DNA of 64,000 nt from NCBI GenBank assembly GCA_963762525.1, contig CAVXKT010000004.1:372001-436000 (forward strand), written 5' to 3'. Within the stretch, counting starts at the first letter, position 1. Every line of letters starts with the position of its first letter. This document shows, in pieces, positions 27,370 to 38,084 of the stretch. Source of the stretch: DATFDN01 sp963762525 (GTDB taxonomy: Bacteria; Pseudomonadota; Alphaproteobacteria; Acetobacterales; Acetobacteraceae). The position numbers were made by a program, and so were the translations under genes. The notes under the pieces are model-generated. The model did no database searches. It was not told the origin of the DNA and saw nothing but the letters and a program-made list of their open reading frames with translations.

Positions 27370-28752
27370 CTATGGCTCGCGCATCGCCTCGTGCACGACC
27401 GGCAGCACCCGCGACAGCATGTAGCTCAGCACGCTATGCTTGCCCACCTTGATGTCGGCGGTGACCGGCATTCCCGGCGCCAACTGAAAATCCGCCGGCA
27501 CGCCGTGCAACGCCACCCGATCGATGCTGATGCGCGCCCGATAATAGGGGTCGGCGGTGTTCAGCGGGATCGGCACGGTCCCCGACTGGTCCCGCTGCTC
27601 GTCCTGCGAGGTGAAGCTGTCGGCAGTGACCACCCGCAGCGTGCCGTAAGCCATTCCGTAGCGGGTGAACGGGAAGGTGTCGAACTTGACCGCCACCGGA
27701 TCGCCCGGATCAACATAGCCGTCGTCCCGGCCGGCGATCGTCGCCTCCACCTCCAGCGGCGCGTCGGTCGGCATCAGCGTCAGCAATCGCTGGCCGCTTT
27801 GCAGCACCGAGCCCACCGACACCTTGGCAACGGTCAGCACGGTCGCGTCATGCTCGGCCCGCAGCTCCACCAGCTGGCGGTGCAGCTGTGCCTTGTTGAG
27901 CTGCTGACGGGCGTCGGACAGCTTCTGCGTCGCGTCGGCGAGCTGCTGGGAGATGTCGGCGTGCCAGGCCTGCACGTAGCTGTCGCGCTCGGCGACCAGC
28001 GCCTTGAGATCGTTCGCGCCCTGGCTCGCCTGCTCCTCCGCCGCCCGGAAATAGCGCTCCATCTCGGCGGTGTTGTCCATCGCCGAGAGGGTATTGAGCT
28101 TGCTGCCGACATACTGTTCCTGGAGGTCACGCCGCATCTTCTCGACGCTGTGCGCGACCGCGAGCCGGTCGGCATAGCCCTTGGCGTCGTTGTTGGCGTG
28201 CTTGATCTGCTCGACCAGGCTGCCGGCCTTCTCCTCGTAGTTGCGCAAGCGGGAATCGTAATCCGCCTGCTTCTGCGAGTAGATGGCCGCCTGCAGCGAA
28301 ATATCCGGATCGAGCCCGGTATAGACGAACGGCTTGCCCTCGGCGGTCGCTTGCAAGCGCGAGACCTGGGCGCTGAGGCTCGCCACCTGGGCCGCCAATG
28401 CCGAGAGATCGGCGGCGGCGAGCGTGGGGTCGAGCCGCGCCAGCACCTGCCCGGCATGGACCCGATCGCCCACCCGCACATTGATCGAGCGCACGATGGC
28501 GGTGTCGAGCGGCTGCATGACGATGGTCGGCGCGGTGGAGACCACCTCGCCATGCGAGCTCACCACGCGATCCACCTTAATCAGCCCGGCGGCGACGACG
28601 AGCGAGACGAACATCGCGCCGATGATCCAGATCACATGCTGGGCCAGCGCCGGGATCGGCGCGCGGATCACCGCCGCCGAAGGCGACTGGAACTCCAGCA
28701 GCACCGGCAAGGCGGGGTCGTCGTCGCGCAGCGCGGGGAGGTTCGATTTCAT
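27370..28752 (-). CDS. HlyD-family type I secretion membrane-fusion protein
   Basis: A 460-residue adaptor: a short cytoplasmic tail, one membrane helix (about residues 37-60), a lipoyl half-motif GDRVHAGQVLARLDP, a long alpha-helical coiled hairpin (about 130-310) rich in Glu, Gln and Ala, and the C-terminal beta-barrel ending in GMPVTADIKVGKHSVLSYML. It bridges the inner-membrane ABC exporter and the outer-membrane TolC-like channel. The ATG at 28752 is one base after the ABC gene stop. No TolC-like gene and no RTX-type substrate gene lies in the window, so the cargo must be elsewhere. Confidence 0.88.
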   Translation of the reverse strand: MKSNLPALRDDDPALPVLLEFQSPSAAVIRAPIPALAQHVIWIIGAMFVSLVVAAGLIKVDRVVSSHGEVVSTAPTIVMQPLDTAIVRSINVRVGDRVHAGQVLARLDPTLAAADLSALAAQVASLSAQVSRLQATAEGKPFVYTGLDPDISLQAAIYSQKQADYDSRLRNYEEKAGSLVEQIKHANNDAKGYADRLAVAHSVEKMRRDLQEQYVGSKLNTLSAMDNTAEMERYFRAAEEQASQGANDLKALVAERDSYVQAWHADISQQLADATQKLSDARQQLNKAQLHRQLVELRAEHDATVLTVAKVSVGSVLQSGQRLLTLMPTDAPLEVEATIAGRDDGYVDPGDPVAVKFDTFPFTRYGMAYGTLRVVTADSFTSQDEQRDQSGTVPIPLNTADPYYRARISIDRVALHGVPADFQLAPGMPVTADIKVGKHSVLSYMLSRVLPVVHEAMREP

Positions 28753-28753
28753 C

Positions 28754-31078
28754 TCAGTCTCCCTGCACGAGCGTCGGCGCAAGCGCGGCGTGGCGGGCCG
28801 CCTGCGGTTCCATATGTCGGTTCTGCTGCGCCCAGAGCTGACGATAGACCGAGCACCGCTCCACCAGCACCCGGTGCGGCGCGATATCCATCACCTTGCC
28901 CTGTTCCAGCACCAGCGTCTGGTCGCATTCGGTGAGCGAGGACATCCGGTGGGAGACGATGACCATGGTCCGCCCGCGCGCGATCCGCAGCAGGTTGGCA
29001 TTGACCAGCGCTTCGCTCTCGGGGTCGAGCGCGCTCGTCGCCTCGTCGAGGATCAGCAGCCGCGGATCGGTGATGAGCGCACGCGCGATCGCCAGCCGCT
29101 GGCGCTGACCGCCCGACAGGTTGGGCGAGCCCTCCTCGATATAGGTTTCGTAGCCGTTCGACATCCGCTCGATGAACTCCTCGGCGCCGGCGAGCCGCGC
29201 CGCGCGCACCACGTCGTCGAGCGCCAGCCCCGGCCGGCCGGCGATGATGTTTTCCCGGATCGAGCCGCGGAACAGGAAGTTGTCCTGCAGCACCACGCCG
29301 AAGCTTTGGCGCAGATGGCGCAGATTGATCTCGCGCAGATCGCTGCCGTCGATCTTCACGAACCCGGTGTAATCGCGGTTGATGCCTTGCAGCAGGCGCG
29401 TGATGGTGGACTTGCCGGAACCGGAGCGGCCGACCACGCCGAGCATGGTGCCCGCCGGCACCGAGAAGCTGATGCGGTCGAGAGCGGGCGTCTTGGTGCC
29501 GGCATAGGTGAAGGTCACGTCGTCGAAGCTCACGGCCCCGGAGAACTTCGGCCGCAGGCCGCCCGAGGCGGCATCCGCCTCCAGCGGCCGGTTCAGCACC
29601 GACGCCGCCTCGCCGATCGCCGCGCCGACCTCCTCGTAGTCCTCGATCAGCCGGGCCAGCCCGACCAGCGGCTGCGCGACCCGCTGCGAGAGCATCATGA
29701 AGGCGAACAGCCCGCCGACCATGAAGCCGGTCTCGTCCGACAGCGCGAGATAGGCGCCGAGCATGATGGTGCCGATCCACATGAACCGCTCGAACGGCGT
29801 CACCAGCGTCTGCGGCCAATTCGACAATTTGCCGAACACCAGCCGCCAGCGACCGGTTTCGGCCACCCGCTCGTCCCACAGCGTTCGGCGCGCGGGCTCC
29901 AGCGCCAGCGCCTTCACCGTCTTCACCCCGAAGATCGTCTCCGCCAGCGCCGCGTGCTTGTTGGTCTCCGCCGCCACCACGCGCGCGTAAACCGCCCGGA
30001 GCGGGCGCAGATAGGCGAGAATGATCAGCGTGATGCAGCAGGCGCAGGCGACGACGATCCAGGCCAGCGTCGCGTTCAGAAAGAACAGGAACGGCAGCAG
30101 CACCAGCAGAGTGATCAGATCCAGCATCGTGGTCAGCAGCTTGCCGGTCAGAAACTCCCGAACCTTATGAATCTGCGTGACCTTGTGCATCGTCTCGCCG
30201 GCCGGATGGCGTTCGAAGTAATCGAGTGAGAGGCGCACCAGCCGGTTGAACACATGCAGATTGAGGCGGGTGTCGATGCGCGCGCCGATGGTGACGATAA
30301 TCAGCCGCCGGGCGAAGCCGAGGACGGTCTCATAGACGACGAAAATTCCCAGCACCACCGACAGCAGTTCCAGCGTCGAGTAGCTGTGATGCGTCAGCAC
30401 GCGATCGGTGACGGTCATCACCAGGAACGGCGGAAAGATCGTCAGGCAGCTCAAGGTGAACGAGGCGATGGCGATGTCGCGCAGCGACTTGCGCTCGTGC
30501 GCGACCAGCCCGGCGAGCCAGCGCAGGGAGAACGGCGCGTCGGCCTCCACCTGGCCGCGGTTGGCGCGCAGCAGCAGCACCTCGCCCGACCACACCTCGG
30601 CGAGCCGCATTTCGTCAACGGCGACCGCCGCCTCGCCCTCAGGCGCGAGCGGATCGCGGACCAGCACAACCTTGTGCTCGGCGTTGGAGCCGACCAGCAA
30701 GCCGGCGCCGCCGCCATTGAACAGCAGCACCACCGGCCCGGACTCGCGCAGCCGCATCAGATGGCGCCAGCGCAGGCGCACCGCGCGCGCCCACATACCG
30801 GCGTTCTGCACCCACGCCGCCAGCGAGGCGGGCGTGGGGGTGTCGGCGGTTTCGATGCCGCGGTAATCCTCGCGCGATAACTCCATCCCGTAATAGCGCG
30901 CCGCCATCACCACCGCTTGCAGGCGCGGCAGCGCCGGGTCGCTCGCCCGCGACGACGCCGGATCGGCGCGCCCCTGAACGACGCCCGAGGAGGCGGAATC
31001 ACGGTCGGAATGGCTGATTTGATCCACGCGGTATCCCTCGATATGCGGCGCGCCGGATGACCGGCTGCACATGCTCAT
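28754..31078 (-). CDS. Type I secretion ABC transporter with C39-like N-terminal domain
   Basis: A 774-residue HlyB/LapB-type exporter. Residues 45-180 form a C39-peptidase-like domain without the catalytic cysteine (RLQAVVMAARYYG where active peptidases have a Cys), as in HlyB, so it recruits rather than cleaves cargo. Six membrane segments follow (about 210-490), then the ATPase with Walker A GRSGSGKS, signature LSGGQRQR, Walker B LLILDEATSALD and SHRMS as the switch-histidine loop. The frame opens at 31078; a GTG at 31027 with a GAGGG ribosome site is an equally good start. First gene of the six-gene leftward secretion/glycosylation cluster. Confidence 0.88.
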   Translation of the reverse strand: MSMCSRSSGAPHIEGYRVDQISHSDRDSASSGVVQGRADPASSRASDPALPRLQAVVMAARYYGMELSREDYRGIETADTPTPASLAAWVQNAGMWARAVRLRWRHLMRLRESGPVVLLFNGGGAGLLVGSNAEHKVVLVRDPLAPEGEAAVAVDEMRLAEVWSGEVLLLRANRGQVEADAPFSLRWLAGLVAHERKSLRDIAIASFTLSCLTIFPPFLVMTVTDRVLTHHSYSTLELLSVVLGIFVVYETVLGFARRLIIVTIGARIDTRLNLHVFNRLVRLSLDYFERHPAGETMHKVTQIHKVREFLTGKLLTTMLDLITLLVLLPFLFFLNATLAWIVVACACCITLIILAYLRPLRAVYARVVAAETNKHAALAETIFGVKTVKALALEPARRTLWDERVAETGRWRLVFGKLSNWPQTLVTPFERFMWIGTIMLGAYLALSDETGFMVGGLFAFMMLSQRVAQPLVGLARLIEDYEEVGAAIGEAASVLNRPLEADAASGGLRPKFSGAVSFDDVTFTYAGTKTPALDRISFSVPAGTMLGVVGRSGSGKSTITRLLQGINRDYTGFVKIDGSDLREINLRHLRQSFGVVLQDNFLFRGSIRENIIAGRPGLALDDVVRAARLAGAEEFIERMSNGYETYIEEGSPNLSGGQRQRLAIARALITDPRLLILDEATSALDPESEALVNANLLRIARGRTMVIVSHRMSSLTECDQTLVLEQGKVMDIAPHRVLVERCSVYRQLWAQQNRHMEPQAARHAALAPTLVQGD

Positions 31079-31273
31079 GCAATCCGGCCGGCGTTGCGGC
31101 CGATTGATCGTTTGGCGCCATCGGCCGCCCCGCTCTTGCGGGCGGGTGTTAACCTGCTGGCCCCCAGGCTTGCAAACCTGTTAGCTGACGGCGCGATCAT
31201 CTCTATGCCACAACCGGCGCTCACGGAATAGATATTCCGACTTCGGGAAGGAAAATCGATTGCGAGACCGCAC

Positions 31274-32467
31274 ATGACCGAACTCCCCGATGGCGTCGGC
31301 GCCTTCGTGCCGGGCGCGCCCGCTGGGCTGCCCTCGCTCGGGAGCGGCCGGCTGAGCGGGCTGACTTTCGCCGTAAAGGACGTCTTCGATGTCGCCGGCG
31401 TGCCCACCACCTACGGCAACCCCGACTGGGCGCGCAGCCATGGCCCGGCCGCCGGCACCGCCCCGCTGGTGACGGCGCTGCTGCAAGCGGGGGCCCGGCT
31501 GCGCGGCAAGACCCGGACCACGGAACTTGCCTATGGACTTACCGGCGCCAATCCGTGGCACGGCACACCGGCGAACCCGGCTGCCCCCGACCGCCTGCCG
31601 GGCGGCTCCTCATCGGGCTCGGCGGCGGCGGTGGCGGCGGGGCTCGTGGATTTCGCCCTCGGCACCGATACCGGCGGCTCGGTCCGCATTCCGGCGAGCT
31701 ATTGCGGCTTGTTCGGCATTCGTCCCAGTTTCGGCGCGCTCAGCACGGCCGGTGTGTGCCCGCTCGCGCCCAGCCTCGACACCCCCGGCTGGTTCAGCCG
31801 CGGCGCCGCCCTGCTTTCGGAGGTGGGCGAGGTGCTCCTGCCGGGCGAGCGGTCCGAACTGTCCGGCCCGCTGCTGCGCCTGGAGGAAGCTTGGATCAAC
31901 GCCCAGTTCGGGGTCGCCGAGGTGCTGCGGCCGGCGCTCGACCGGCTGGAGCAATTGCGCGGCCGGGCGGTTGGCATCCGCCTGCTGCCGGAAGGGGTGG
32001 ACGCCGTGTTCGACCATTTCCGCGCGCTCCAGGCCGAGGAGGTTTGGGCGACCCTGGGGTCCTGGGTGGACCGTGAGAGCCCGCAGCTCGGTGCCGATGT
32101 GAAGGCGCGGCTCGAGGCCGCGAAGGCGACCGATCCGGCGACCGCCGCCGCGGCCCGCGTGTTCCGGCGCTTGCTGCAAGCCCGCATCCGCCCGTTGCTG
32201 GCCGGCGGCGCGGTGCTGCTCGCCCCCACCTCGCCCTGCGCGGCGCCGTCGCTCGAGGCCGAAGCCGAGGAGCTGGAGTCCGTGCGCCAGGCGACGATCG
32301 GCATCACCGCCGTCGCCAGCCTGTGCGGATTGCCGGAAGTGACATTGCCGGTGGCATCCGAGCACGGGGCACCGATCGGGCTGTCGATGATCGCCGGCCC
32401 CGGCCGCGACCGCGCCCTGCTGGCGTTTGCCTGCGATGCCGCCAACGTGCTCGGATTGGCGGTATGA
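31274..32467 (+). CDS. Amidase signature family protein
   Basis: A 397-residue amidase of the GatA/amidase-signature family with the Ser-cisSer-Lys triad in place: Lys35 in FAVKDVFD, the cis-serine in PGGSSSGSAAAVAAG (about residue 112) and the nucleophile Ser136 in TDTGGSVRIPAS. It hydrolyses a carboxamide to acid and ammonia; the substrate is not evident. It is shorter than GatA and not part of a gatCAB set. The 195 bases upstream, between it and the divergent secretion operon, hold both promoters but nothing I can define. A GNAT gene follows 13 bases after the stop. Confidence 0.85.
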   Translation: MTELPDGVGAFVPGAPAGLPSLGSGRLSGLTFAVKDVFDVAGVPTTYGNPDWARSHGPAAGTAPLVTALLQAGARLRGKTRTTELAYGLTGANPWHGTPANPAAPDRLPGGSSSGSAAAVAAGLVDFALGTDTGGSVRIPASYCGLFGIRPSFGALSTAGVCPLAPSLDTPGWFSRGAALLSEVGEVLLPGERSELSGPLLRLEEAWINAQFGVAEVLRPALDRLEQLRGRAVGIRLLPEGVDAVFDHFRALQAEEVWATLGSWVDRESPQLGADVKARLEAAKATDPATAAAARVFRRLLQARIRPLLAGGAVLLAPTSPCAAPSLEAEAEELESVRQATIGITAVASLCGLPEVTLPVASEHGAPIGLSMIAGPGRDRALLAFACDAANVLGLAV

Positions 32468-32480
32468 TCGGATCGCCGGT

Positions 32481-33026
32481 ATGAACAGCCCCGGAAGCCC
32501 CGCCGCGCTGCGGCTACGCGACGCCACGCCGACCGACATCGCCGAGGTGCAGGCGATCTACGCGCACCACGTCCTGCACGGGACCGGCACCTTCGAGGAA
32601 ATTCCGCCCTCGATCGAAGAGATGGCCGAGCGCCACGCCAAGGTGGTCGGCGCCGGCGGCGCCTGGCGCGTTGCCGCCGATGCCTCCGGCATTCTCGGCT
32701 TCGGCTACTACCTCCAGTTCCGCGGTCGCTCGGCCTATCGGTTCACGGTGGAGGACAGTATCTACGTGCGCGATGACGTGCGCGGCCAGGGGGTCGGCAA
32801 ACTGCTGCTCCGCGCATTGATCGAGACGGCGACCGCGCGCGGCTTTCGGCAGATGATCGCGGTGATCGGCGATTCCGAAAACACCGGTTCGATCGGCGTT
32901 CACGCCAGCTCGGGCTTTCAAGTGGTCGGAACGATGCGCGCGGTGGGGATTAAATTCGGCCGCTGGCTCGACGTGGTGACGATGCAGCGTGCGCTGGGGA
33001 CGGGGGCCGGGGACCTCCCCCCGTAA
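32481..33026 (+). CDS. GNAT N-acetyltransferase, phosphinothricin-acetyltransferase-like
   Basis: A 181-residue acetyltransferase resembling the Pat/Bar and MddA group, which acetylate phosphinothricin, methionine sulfoximine or sulfone. The hallmarks are YAHHVLHGTGTFEEIPPS near residue 23, GFGYYLQFRGRSAYRFTVEDSIYV, the acetyl-CoA loop RGQGVGKLLL, and FGRWLDVVTMQR close to the end. The ATG at 32481 gives the family's normal length; the frame opens earlier inside the amidase gene. The neighbouring amidase hints at a nitrogen-detoxification or scavenging role. The acceptor in this organism is unknown. Confidence 0.85.
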   Translation: MNSPGSPAALRLRDATPTDIAEVQAIYAHHVLHGTGTFEEIPPSIEEMAERHAKVVGAGGAWRVAADASGILGFGYYLQFRGRSAYRFTVEDSIYVRDDVRGQGVGKLLLRALIETATARGFRQMIAVIGDSENTGSIGVHASSGFQVVGTMRAVGIKFGRWLDVVTMQRALGTGAGDLPP

Positions 33027-33031
33027 TCGCT

Positions 33032-33778
<747 letters not shown>

Positions 33779-33816
33779 ACCGCGCGTCCGCCGGCGCGCT
33801 TGTGGCGGTGCCGCCC

Positions 33817-33839
33817 GGGCGCTATGCGAAGCGCCCTTT
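33817..33839 (+). terminator. Candidate intrinsic terminator or leader hairpin before kup
   Basis: GGGCGCT (33817-33823) pairs perfectly with AGCGCCC (33830-33836) around a six-base loop and is followed by TTT. It lies 40 bases after the ABC ATPase stop and just before the kup ribosome site GAGGGAG, so it could terminate the first gene or act in the kup leader. The T run is short. Confidence 0.4.
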
Positions 33840-33852
33840 GAGGGAGCCGTAG

Positions 33853-35737
33853 ATGGGCGAAACCATGGTCGCGACACGCGGCCGGCGGCTGCCGCAGGCG
33901 GGGGCGATCGTGGCGGTGCTCGGCGTCGTCTATGGCGATATCGGCACCAGTCCGCTCTATGCCTTCAAGGCCGCGCTCGGTCTGTTCAGGCTCGGTGCGA
34001 CCGCCGACCTCGAAGTCCTCGGCATTCTATCGCTGATCTTCTGGTCGCTGATCCTGATCGTCTCGATCAAATACGTCACCCTGGTGATGCGCGCCGATAA
34101 TCGCGGCGAGGGCGGCATCCTGGCGCTGATGGCGCTGGCGCAGCGGGCCTGCGTCGGCGCGCGGATGCGCGGCTTCGTCGCCCTGGTGGGCGTCGCCGGT
34201 GCGTGCCTGTTCTTCGGCGACGGCGTCATCACGCCGGCGATCTCGGTGCTGTCGGCGATCGAGGGCCTGGAAGTCTCCTCGCCCGATCTCAAGGTCTGGC
34301 GTGCTGCCCATCAGCGCCGTGGTCATCGTGGTGTTGTTCGCCGTTCAGTATCGCGGCACCGGCAGCGTCGGGCGGCTGTTCGGCCCGGTGATGGCGCTGT
34401 GGTTCATCGCCATCGCGCTGCTCGGCATCAACGAGATCCGCCAGCACCCGTCGGTGATGGTCGCGCTGTCGCCGGCCTATGCCATCCGGCTCGGCATGGC
34501 CTACCGCTCGATGGCCTTCATCGTGCTGGGCGCGGTGGTGCTATGCGTGACCGGGGCCGAGGCGCTGTATGCCGATATGGGCCATTTCGGCCGCCAGCCG
34601 ATCAGGGTCAGCTGGACCTTCTTCGTGCTGCCGGCGCTGGTGCTGAACTATTTCGGCCAGGGGGCGCTGATTCTGATGCACCCGGATGCCGCCAGCAATC
34701 CGTTCTTTCTCTCCGGCCCGCAATGGGTACGGCTGCCGCTGGTGGTGCTCGCCGCGCTCGCCACCGTGATCGCCAGCCAGGCGGTCATCACCGGCGCCTA
34801 CTCGATGACGCGGCAATGCCTGCAACTCGGATTCCTGCCGCGGATGACGGTCCGCCACACCTCCTCGGTCGAGGAGGGGCAGATCTACGTGCCGCAGGTG
34901 AATTTTGCGCTGGCCGTCGGCGTGCTGGCGCTGGTGTTCGGCTTCCGCAGCAGCGACAGCTTGGCGAGCGCGTACGGGATCGCCGTCACCGGCACCTTCC
35001 TGTGCACCGCCGTGCTCGCCGCGGTGGTGTTCCGGCGTCAGTTCCACTGGCCGCGGGTCGCCGCGATCGGGGTGTTCGGCTTCCTCTTCGTCATCGACGC
35101 CATCTTCTTCTCCGCCAATACGCTGAAGGTGCTGGAGGGCGGCTGGGTGCCGCTGGCGTTCGGGCTCGGACTGATGGCGCTGATGACGTCGTGGAAGCGC
35201 GGCCGCGACCTGCTGCTCTCGCGCTGGCGCCAGGACAGCCTGCCGCTCGCCTCCTTCCTCGCCCGGCTGCCGCAGTCGCGCACGCTGCGGGTTCCGGGCA
35301 TCGCCATCTTCCTCACCGGCAACCCCGACTATGTCCCGGCGGCGCTGCTGCACAATCTCAAGCACAACAAGGTGCTGCACGAGCGGGTGCTGTTCGTGAC
35401 CGTGCAGAACCTCGATGTGCCGGAGGCGCGCAACCGCATGGAGCTCGCGATGTTGGCGCCGGGCATTCACCGCGTGGTGCTGCGTTACGGCTTCATGGAG
35501 AGCCCGAACATTCCTCGCGACCTCGAGGGGCTGCGCGAGCGCGGGGTCGAGTTCGACACCATGCAGGCGAGCTACTTCCTCGGCCGCGAGGTGATGGTGC
35601 CGTCGCAGGCGCCGAAGCTCACGCTATGGCGGCGCTGGCTGTTCCTGCTGATGGCGCGCAACGCCGTGCCCGCCACCGAGTTCTTCCGCATTCCCTCGGA
35701 TCGGGTCGTGGAGTTGGGCGTTCGCATCGCCATATGA
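33853..35737 (+). pseudogene. kup: Kup-type potassium transporter, one frameshift
   Basis: The first 150 residues match KUP/HAK transporters: GVVYGDIGTSPLYAFK near residue 24, DNRGEGGILALMAL and FFGDGVITPAISVLSA. Near 34300 one extra C after LKVW breaks the frame; removing it restores VLPISAVVIVVLF and the remaining membrane segments, QGALILMHP, the VSVEEGQIYVP-like segment and the cytosolic tail ending at 35737. Restored length is about 627 residues with 12 transmembrane helices, normal for Kup. The ATG has GAGGGAG six bases upstream. It imports potassium with protons. The +1 in a conserved gene most likely reflects sequence error. Confidence 0.85.
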
Positions 35738-35759
35738 GCCGGATTGACCCGGAGGATCG

Positions 35760-36143
35760 ATGAGCGAGCCGCGCCTGAGCCGATTGACCGCCGTCCTCGC
35801 CCGCGCCCCGGGCCGGCCGGAGGGCGACCCGCAATGCGGCATCGAGATCGAGCTGTGCCTGGACCAGCGTGGTCAGCCCCGCGCGACCTGTCCCGATGCG
35901 GCGCCCTGGCGGGTCCGCCGGTTCTGGCCGGACCGCGATGACTGGCAAGGCGAACTGGTCGCGCTCGAGGACGGCTGGGGCGTGCGCGGCAGCGGCGACG
36001 ACGATGACGACCCGGTGTGGGAGATGCAGAGCAGGATGCTGCGCCCCGGCGAGTATCTAACGTTGATGCGCCCCAACGACGGCGAACTGGTGTTTCGCAT
36101 CGTCAACGTAGAGGCGATCGACACCCTCACCCGCCCGCGCTGA
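35760..36143 (+). CDS. Hypothetical protein
   Basis: A 127-residue soluble protein I cannot assign. It has a good start (GGAGG four bases before the ATG) 22 bases after kup, so it is real and probably co-transcribed. It begins with a helix (SRLTAVLARAP), then an acidic beta-rich body with RVRRFWPDRDDWQGELVALEDG, a run of five aspartates after GSGD, and PGEYLTLMRPNDGELVFRIV at the end. No signal peptide, membrane helix or cysteine pair. Whether it modulates Kup is unknown. Confidence 0.65.
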   Translation: MSEPRLSRLTAVLARAPGRPEGDPQCGIEIELCLDQRGQPRATCPDAAPWRVRRFWPDRDDWQGELVALEDGWGVRGSGDDDDDPVWEMQSRMLRPGEYLTLMRPNDGELVFRIVNVEAIDTLTRPR

Positions 36144-36185
36144 CAGCCGCCCGGCGAGGCGGGCCGGTGAGGGCGCGGCAGCGCG

Positions 36186-38027
36186 TCACTGACATGCCAG
36201 ACACTCCTCATAGTCCGCCATCGCCCGTGCCGGCACGTGCAGCGGCAGGGTCGCCTCGGCTTCCGGCAGCGCCGGCGGCGCCACCGCCTTCTCGCTCACC
36301 GCGTCGGCGCGCTGAATCGACAGACTGCGGCAGTAATAGAGCGACTTCAGGCCGCGCTTCCACGCCATCATGTGAATCTGGTGCAGATCGCGCTTGTGCA
36401 CGTTGGCGGGCAGGAAGACATTCACCGACTGGCTCTGGCAGATCAGCGGCGCGCGGTCGGCGGCGTGCTCGACGACCCAGCGCTGATCCAGCTCGAACGC
36501 GGTCTTGAACACCGCCTTCTCGTGCTCGTCCAGGAAGTCCAGATCGGCAACGCTGCCCTTGTTCAGCGTGATGCCCGACCAGACCTGCTCGTTGTCCATC
36601 CCCTTCGCCGCCAGCAGCATCTGCAAATGCCGGTTGCGCACCGTGAAGCTGCCCGACAGCGTCTTTTGCAGGAACACGTTGGCGGCGATCGGCTCGATCC
36701 CCGGACTGGCATTGCCGGCGATGATCGAGATCGACGCCGTGGGGGCGATCGAGAGCTTGTGGCTGAACCGCTCCAGAATGCCGTATTCGGCGGCGTCCGG
36801 GCAGGCGCCGCGTTCCTCCGCCAACCGCCGCGAGGCGGCGTCGGCCTGCGCGCGGATGTGGCGGAACATGCGCTTGTTCCAGACCTTGGCGACCACCCCC
36901 TCGAACGGCACCATCTGCGATTGCAGGAACGAGTGAAAGCCCATCACCCCGAGGCCGACGCTGCGCTCGCGCATCGCCGCATAGCGCGCCCGCTCCATCC
37001 CCGGCGGCGCGCGGTCGATGAAATCCTGCAACACGTTGTCGAGGAAGCGCATCACGTCGGCGATGAAGCCGGGATGGTGCTCCCAGTCGAACCAGGTCTC
37101 CAGATTGAGCGAGGCGAGACAGCAGACCGCGGTGCGCTCCAGCCCATGATGATCGACCCCGGTGGGCAGGGTGATCTCGCTGCACAGATTCGAGGTCTTC
37201 ACCGTCAGCCCGGCCAGCTTGTGATGCTCCGGCCGGGCCCGGTTCACATGGTCGGAAAAGATCAGATACGGTTCGCCGGTTTCGATCCGCGCCGTCAGGA
37301 TGCGCACCCACAGCGCGCGCGCCGAGATTTTGCGCACCACCGAGCCGTCCTTGGGCGAGGTCAGCGGCCATGCCTCGTCGGCCTCGACGGCGCGCATGAA
37401 GGCGTCCGGCACCAGAATGCCGTGATGGAGATTGAGCGCCTTGCGGTTCGGATCGCCCCCGGTGGGGCGACGCATCTCCACGAATTCCTCGATCTCGGGA
37501 TGCGTCACCGGCAGATAGACCGCCGCCGAGCCCCGGCGCAGCGAGCCCTGCGAGATCGCCAGGGTCAGGCTGTCCATCACGCGGATGAACGGGATCACGC
37601 CGGAGGTCTTGCCGACCGCGCCCACGCGCTCGCCGATCGAGCGCAGATTGCCCCAGTAGCTGCCGATGCCGCCGCCCTTGGAGGCCAGCCAGACATTCTC
37701 GTTCCACAGCGCCACGATGCCGTCCAGGCTGTCCGACGCCTCGTTGAGGAAGCAGGAGATCGGCAACCCGCGCTCGGTGCCGCCGTTGGACAGCACCGGC
37801 GTCGCCGGCATGAACCACATGCGGCTGATGTAGTCGTAGATGCGCTGTGCGTGCCCGGCGTCGTCGCCGTAACGGGAGGCGACGCGGGCGAACAGGTCCT
37901 GGAAATCCTCCCCCGGCATCAGATAGCGATCGCAGAGCGTGGCGCGGCCGAACTCGGTCAGCAGGGCGTCGCGCGAGCGATCGACCCGGACCTGATGATG
38001 GCCACGCACCTGCACTGCATCGAGCAC
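36186..38027 (-). CDS. Ribonucleoside-diphosphate reductase large subunit without ATP cone
   Basis: A 613-residue class I reductase alpha chain that makes deoxyribonucleotides. Active-site segments: PISCFLNEASDS with the first redox cysteine (about residue 92), NLCSEITLPTG with the radical cysteine, ERTAVCCLASLNL with its partner, and the C-terminal ECLACQ shuttle pair. The N-terminal ATP cone that senses dATP in NrdA is absent, so overall activity regulation by dATP is not expected. The GTG at 38027 is chosen because GGAGA lies six bases upstream; the frame opens at a TTG at 38090, which overlaps an NrdR box. No small-subunit gene is in the window. Confidence 0.85.
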   Translation of the reverse strand: MLDAVQVRGHHQVRVDRSRDALLTEFGRATLCDRYLMPGEDFQDLFARVASRYGDDAGHAQRIYDYISRMWFMPATPVLSNGGTERGLPISCFLNEASDSLDGIVALWNENVWLASKGGGIGSYWGNLRSIGERVGAVGKTSGVIPFIRVMDSLTLAISQGSLRRGSAAVYLPVTHPEIEEFVEMRRPTGGDPNRKALNLHHGILVPDAFMRAVEADEAWPLTSPKDGSVVRKISARALWVRILTARIETGEPYLIFSDHVNRARPEHHKLAGLTVKTSNLCSEITLPTGVDHHGLERTAVCCLASLNLETWFDWEHHPGFIADVMRFLDNVLQDFIDRAPPGMERARYAAMRERSVGLGVMGFHSFLQSQMVPFEGVVAKVWNKRMFRHIRAQADAASRRLAEERGACPDAAEYGILERFSHKLSIAPTASISIIAGNASPGIEPIAANVFLQKTLSGSFTVRNRHLQMLLAAKGMDNEQVWSGITLNKGSVADLDFLDEHEKAVFKTAFELDQRWVVEHAADRAPLICQSQSVNVFLPANVHKRDLHQIHMMAWKRGLKSLYYCRSLSIQRADAVSEKAVAPPALPEAEATLPLHVPARAMADYEECLACQ

Positions 38028-38084
38028 GTCGGTTCTCCGCGATTCGTCCGGGCGCGCATCTCGGTCCCGGATCGGCGGCCCGTC

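Noticed and set aside
24541..28935. A plus-strand open frame of 1464 codons opposite the HlyD, Sel1 and glycosyltransferase genes
   Set aside because: It is rich in Arg, His, Gln and Pro with no domain, and is the antisense shadow expected from GC-rich codon bias. The minus-strand genes have clear families.
33853..35763. Programmed frameshifting in kup
   Set aside because: No slippery heptamer or downstream structure is visible, and the same kind of +1 occurs in many unrelated genes here.
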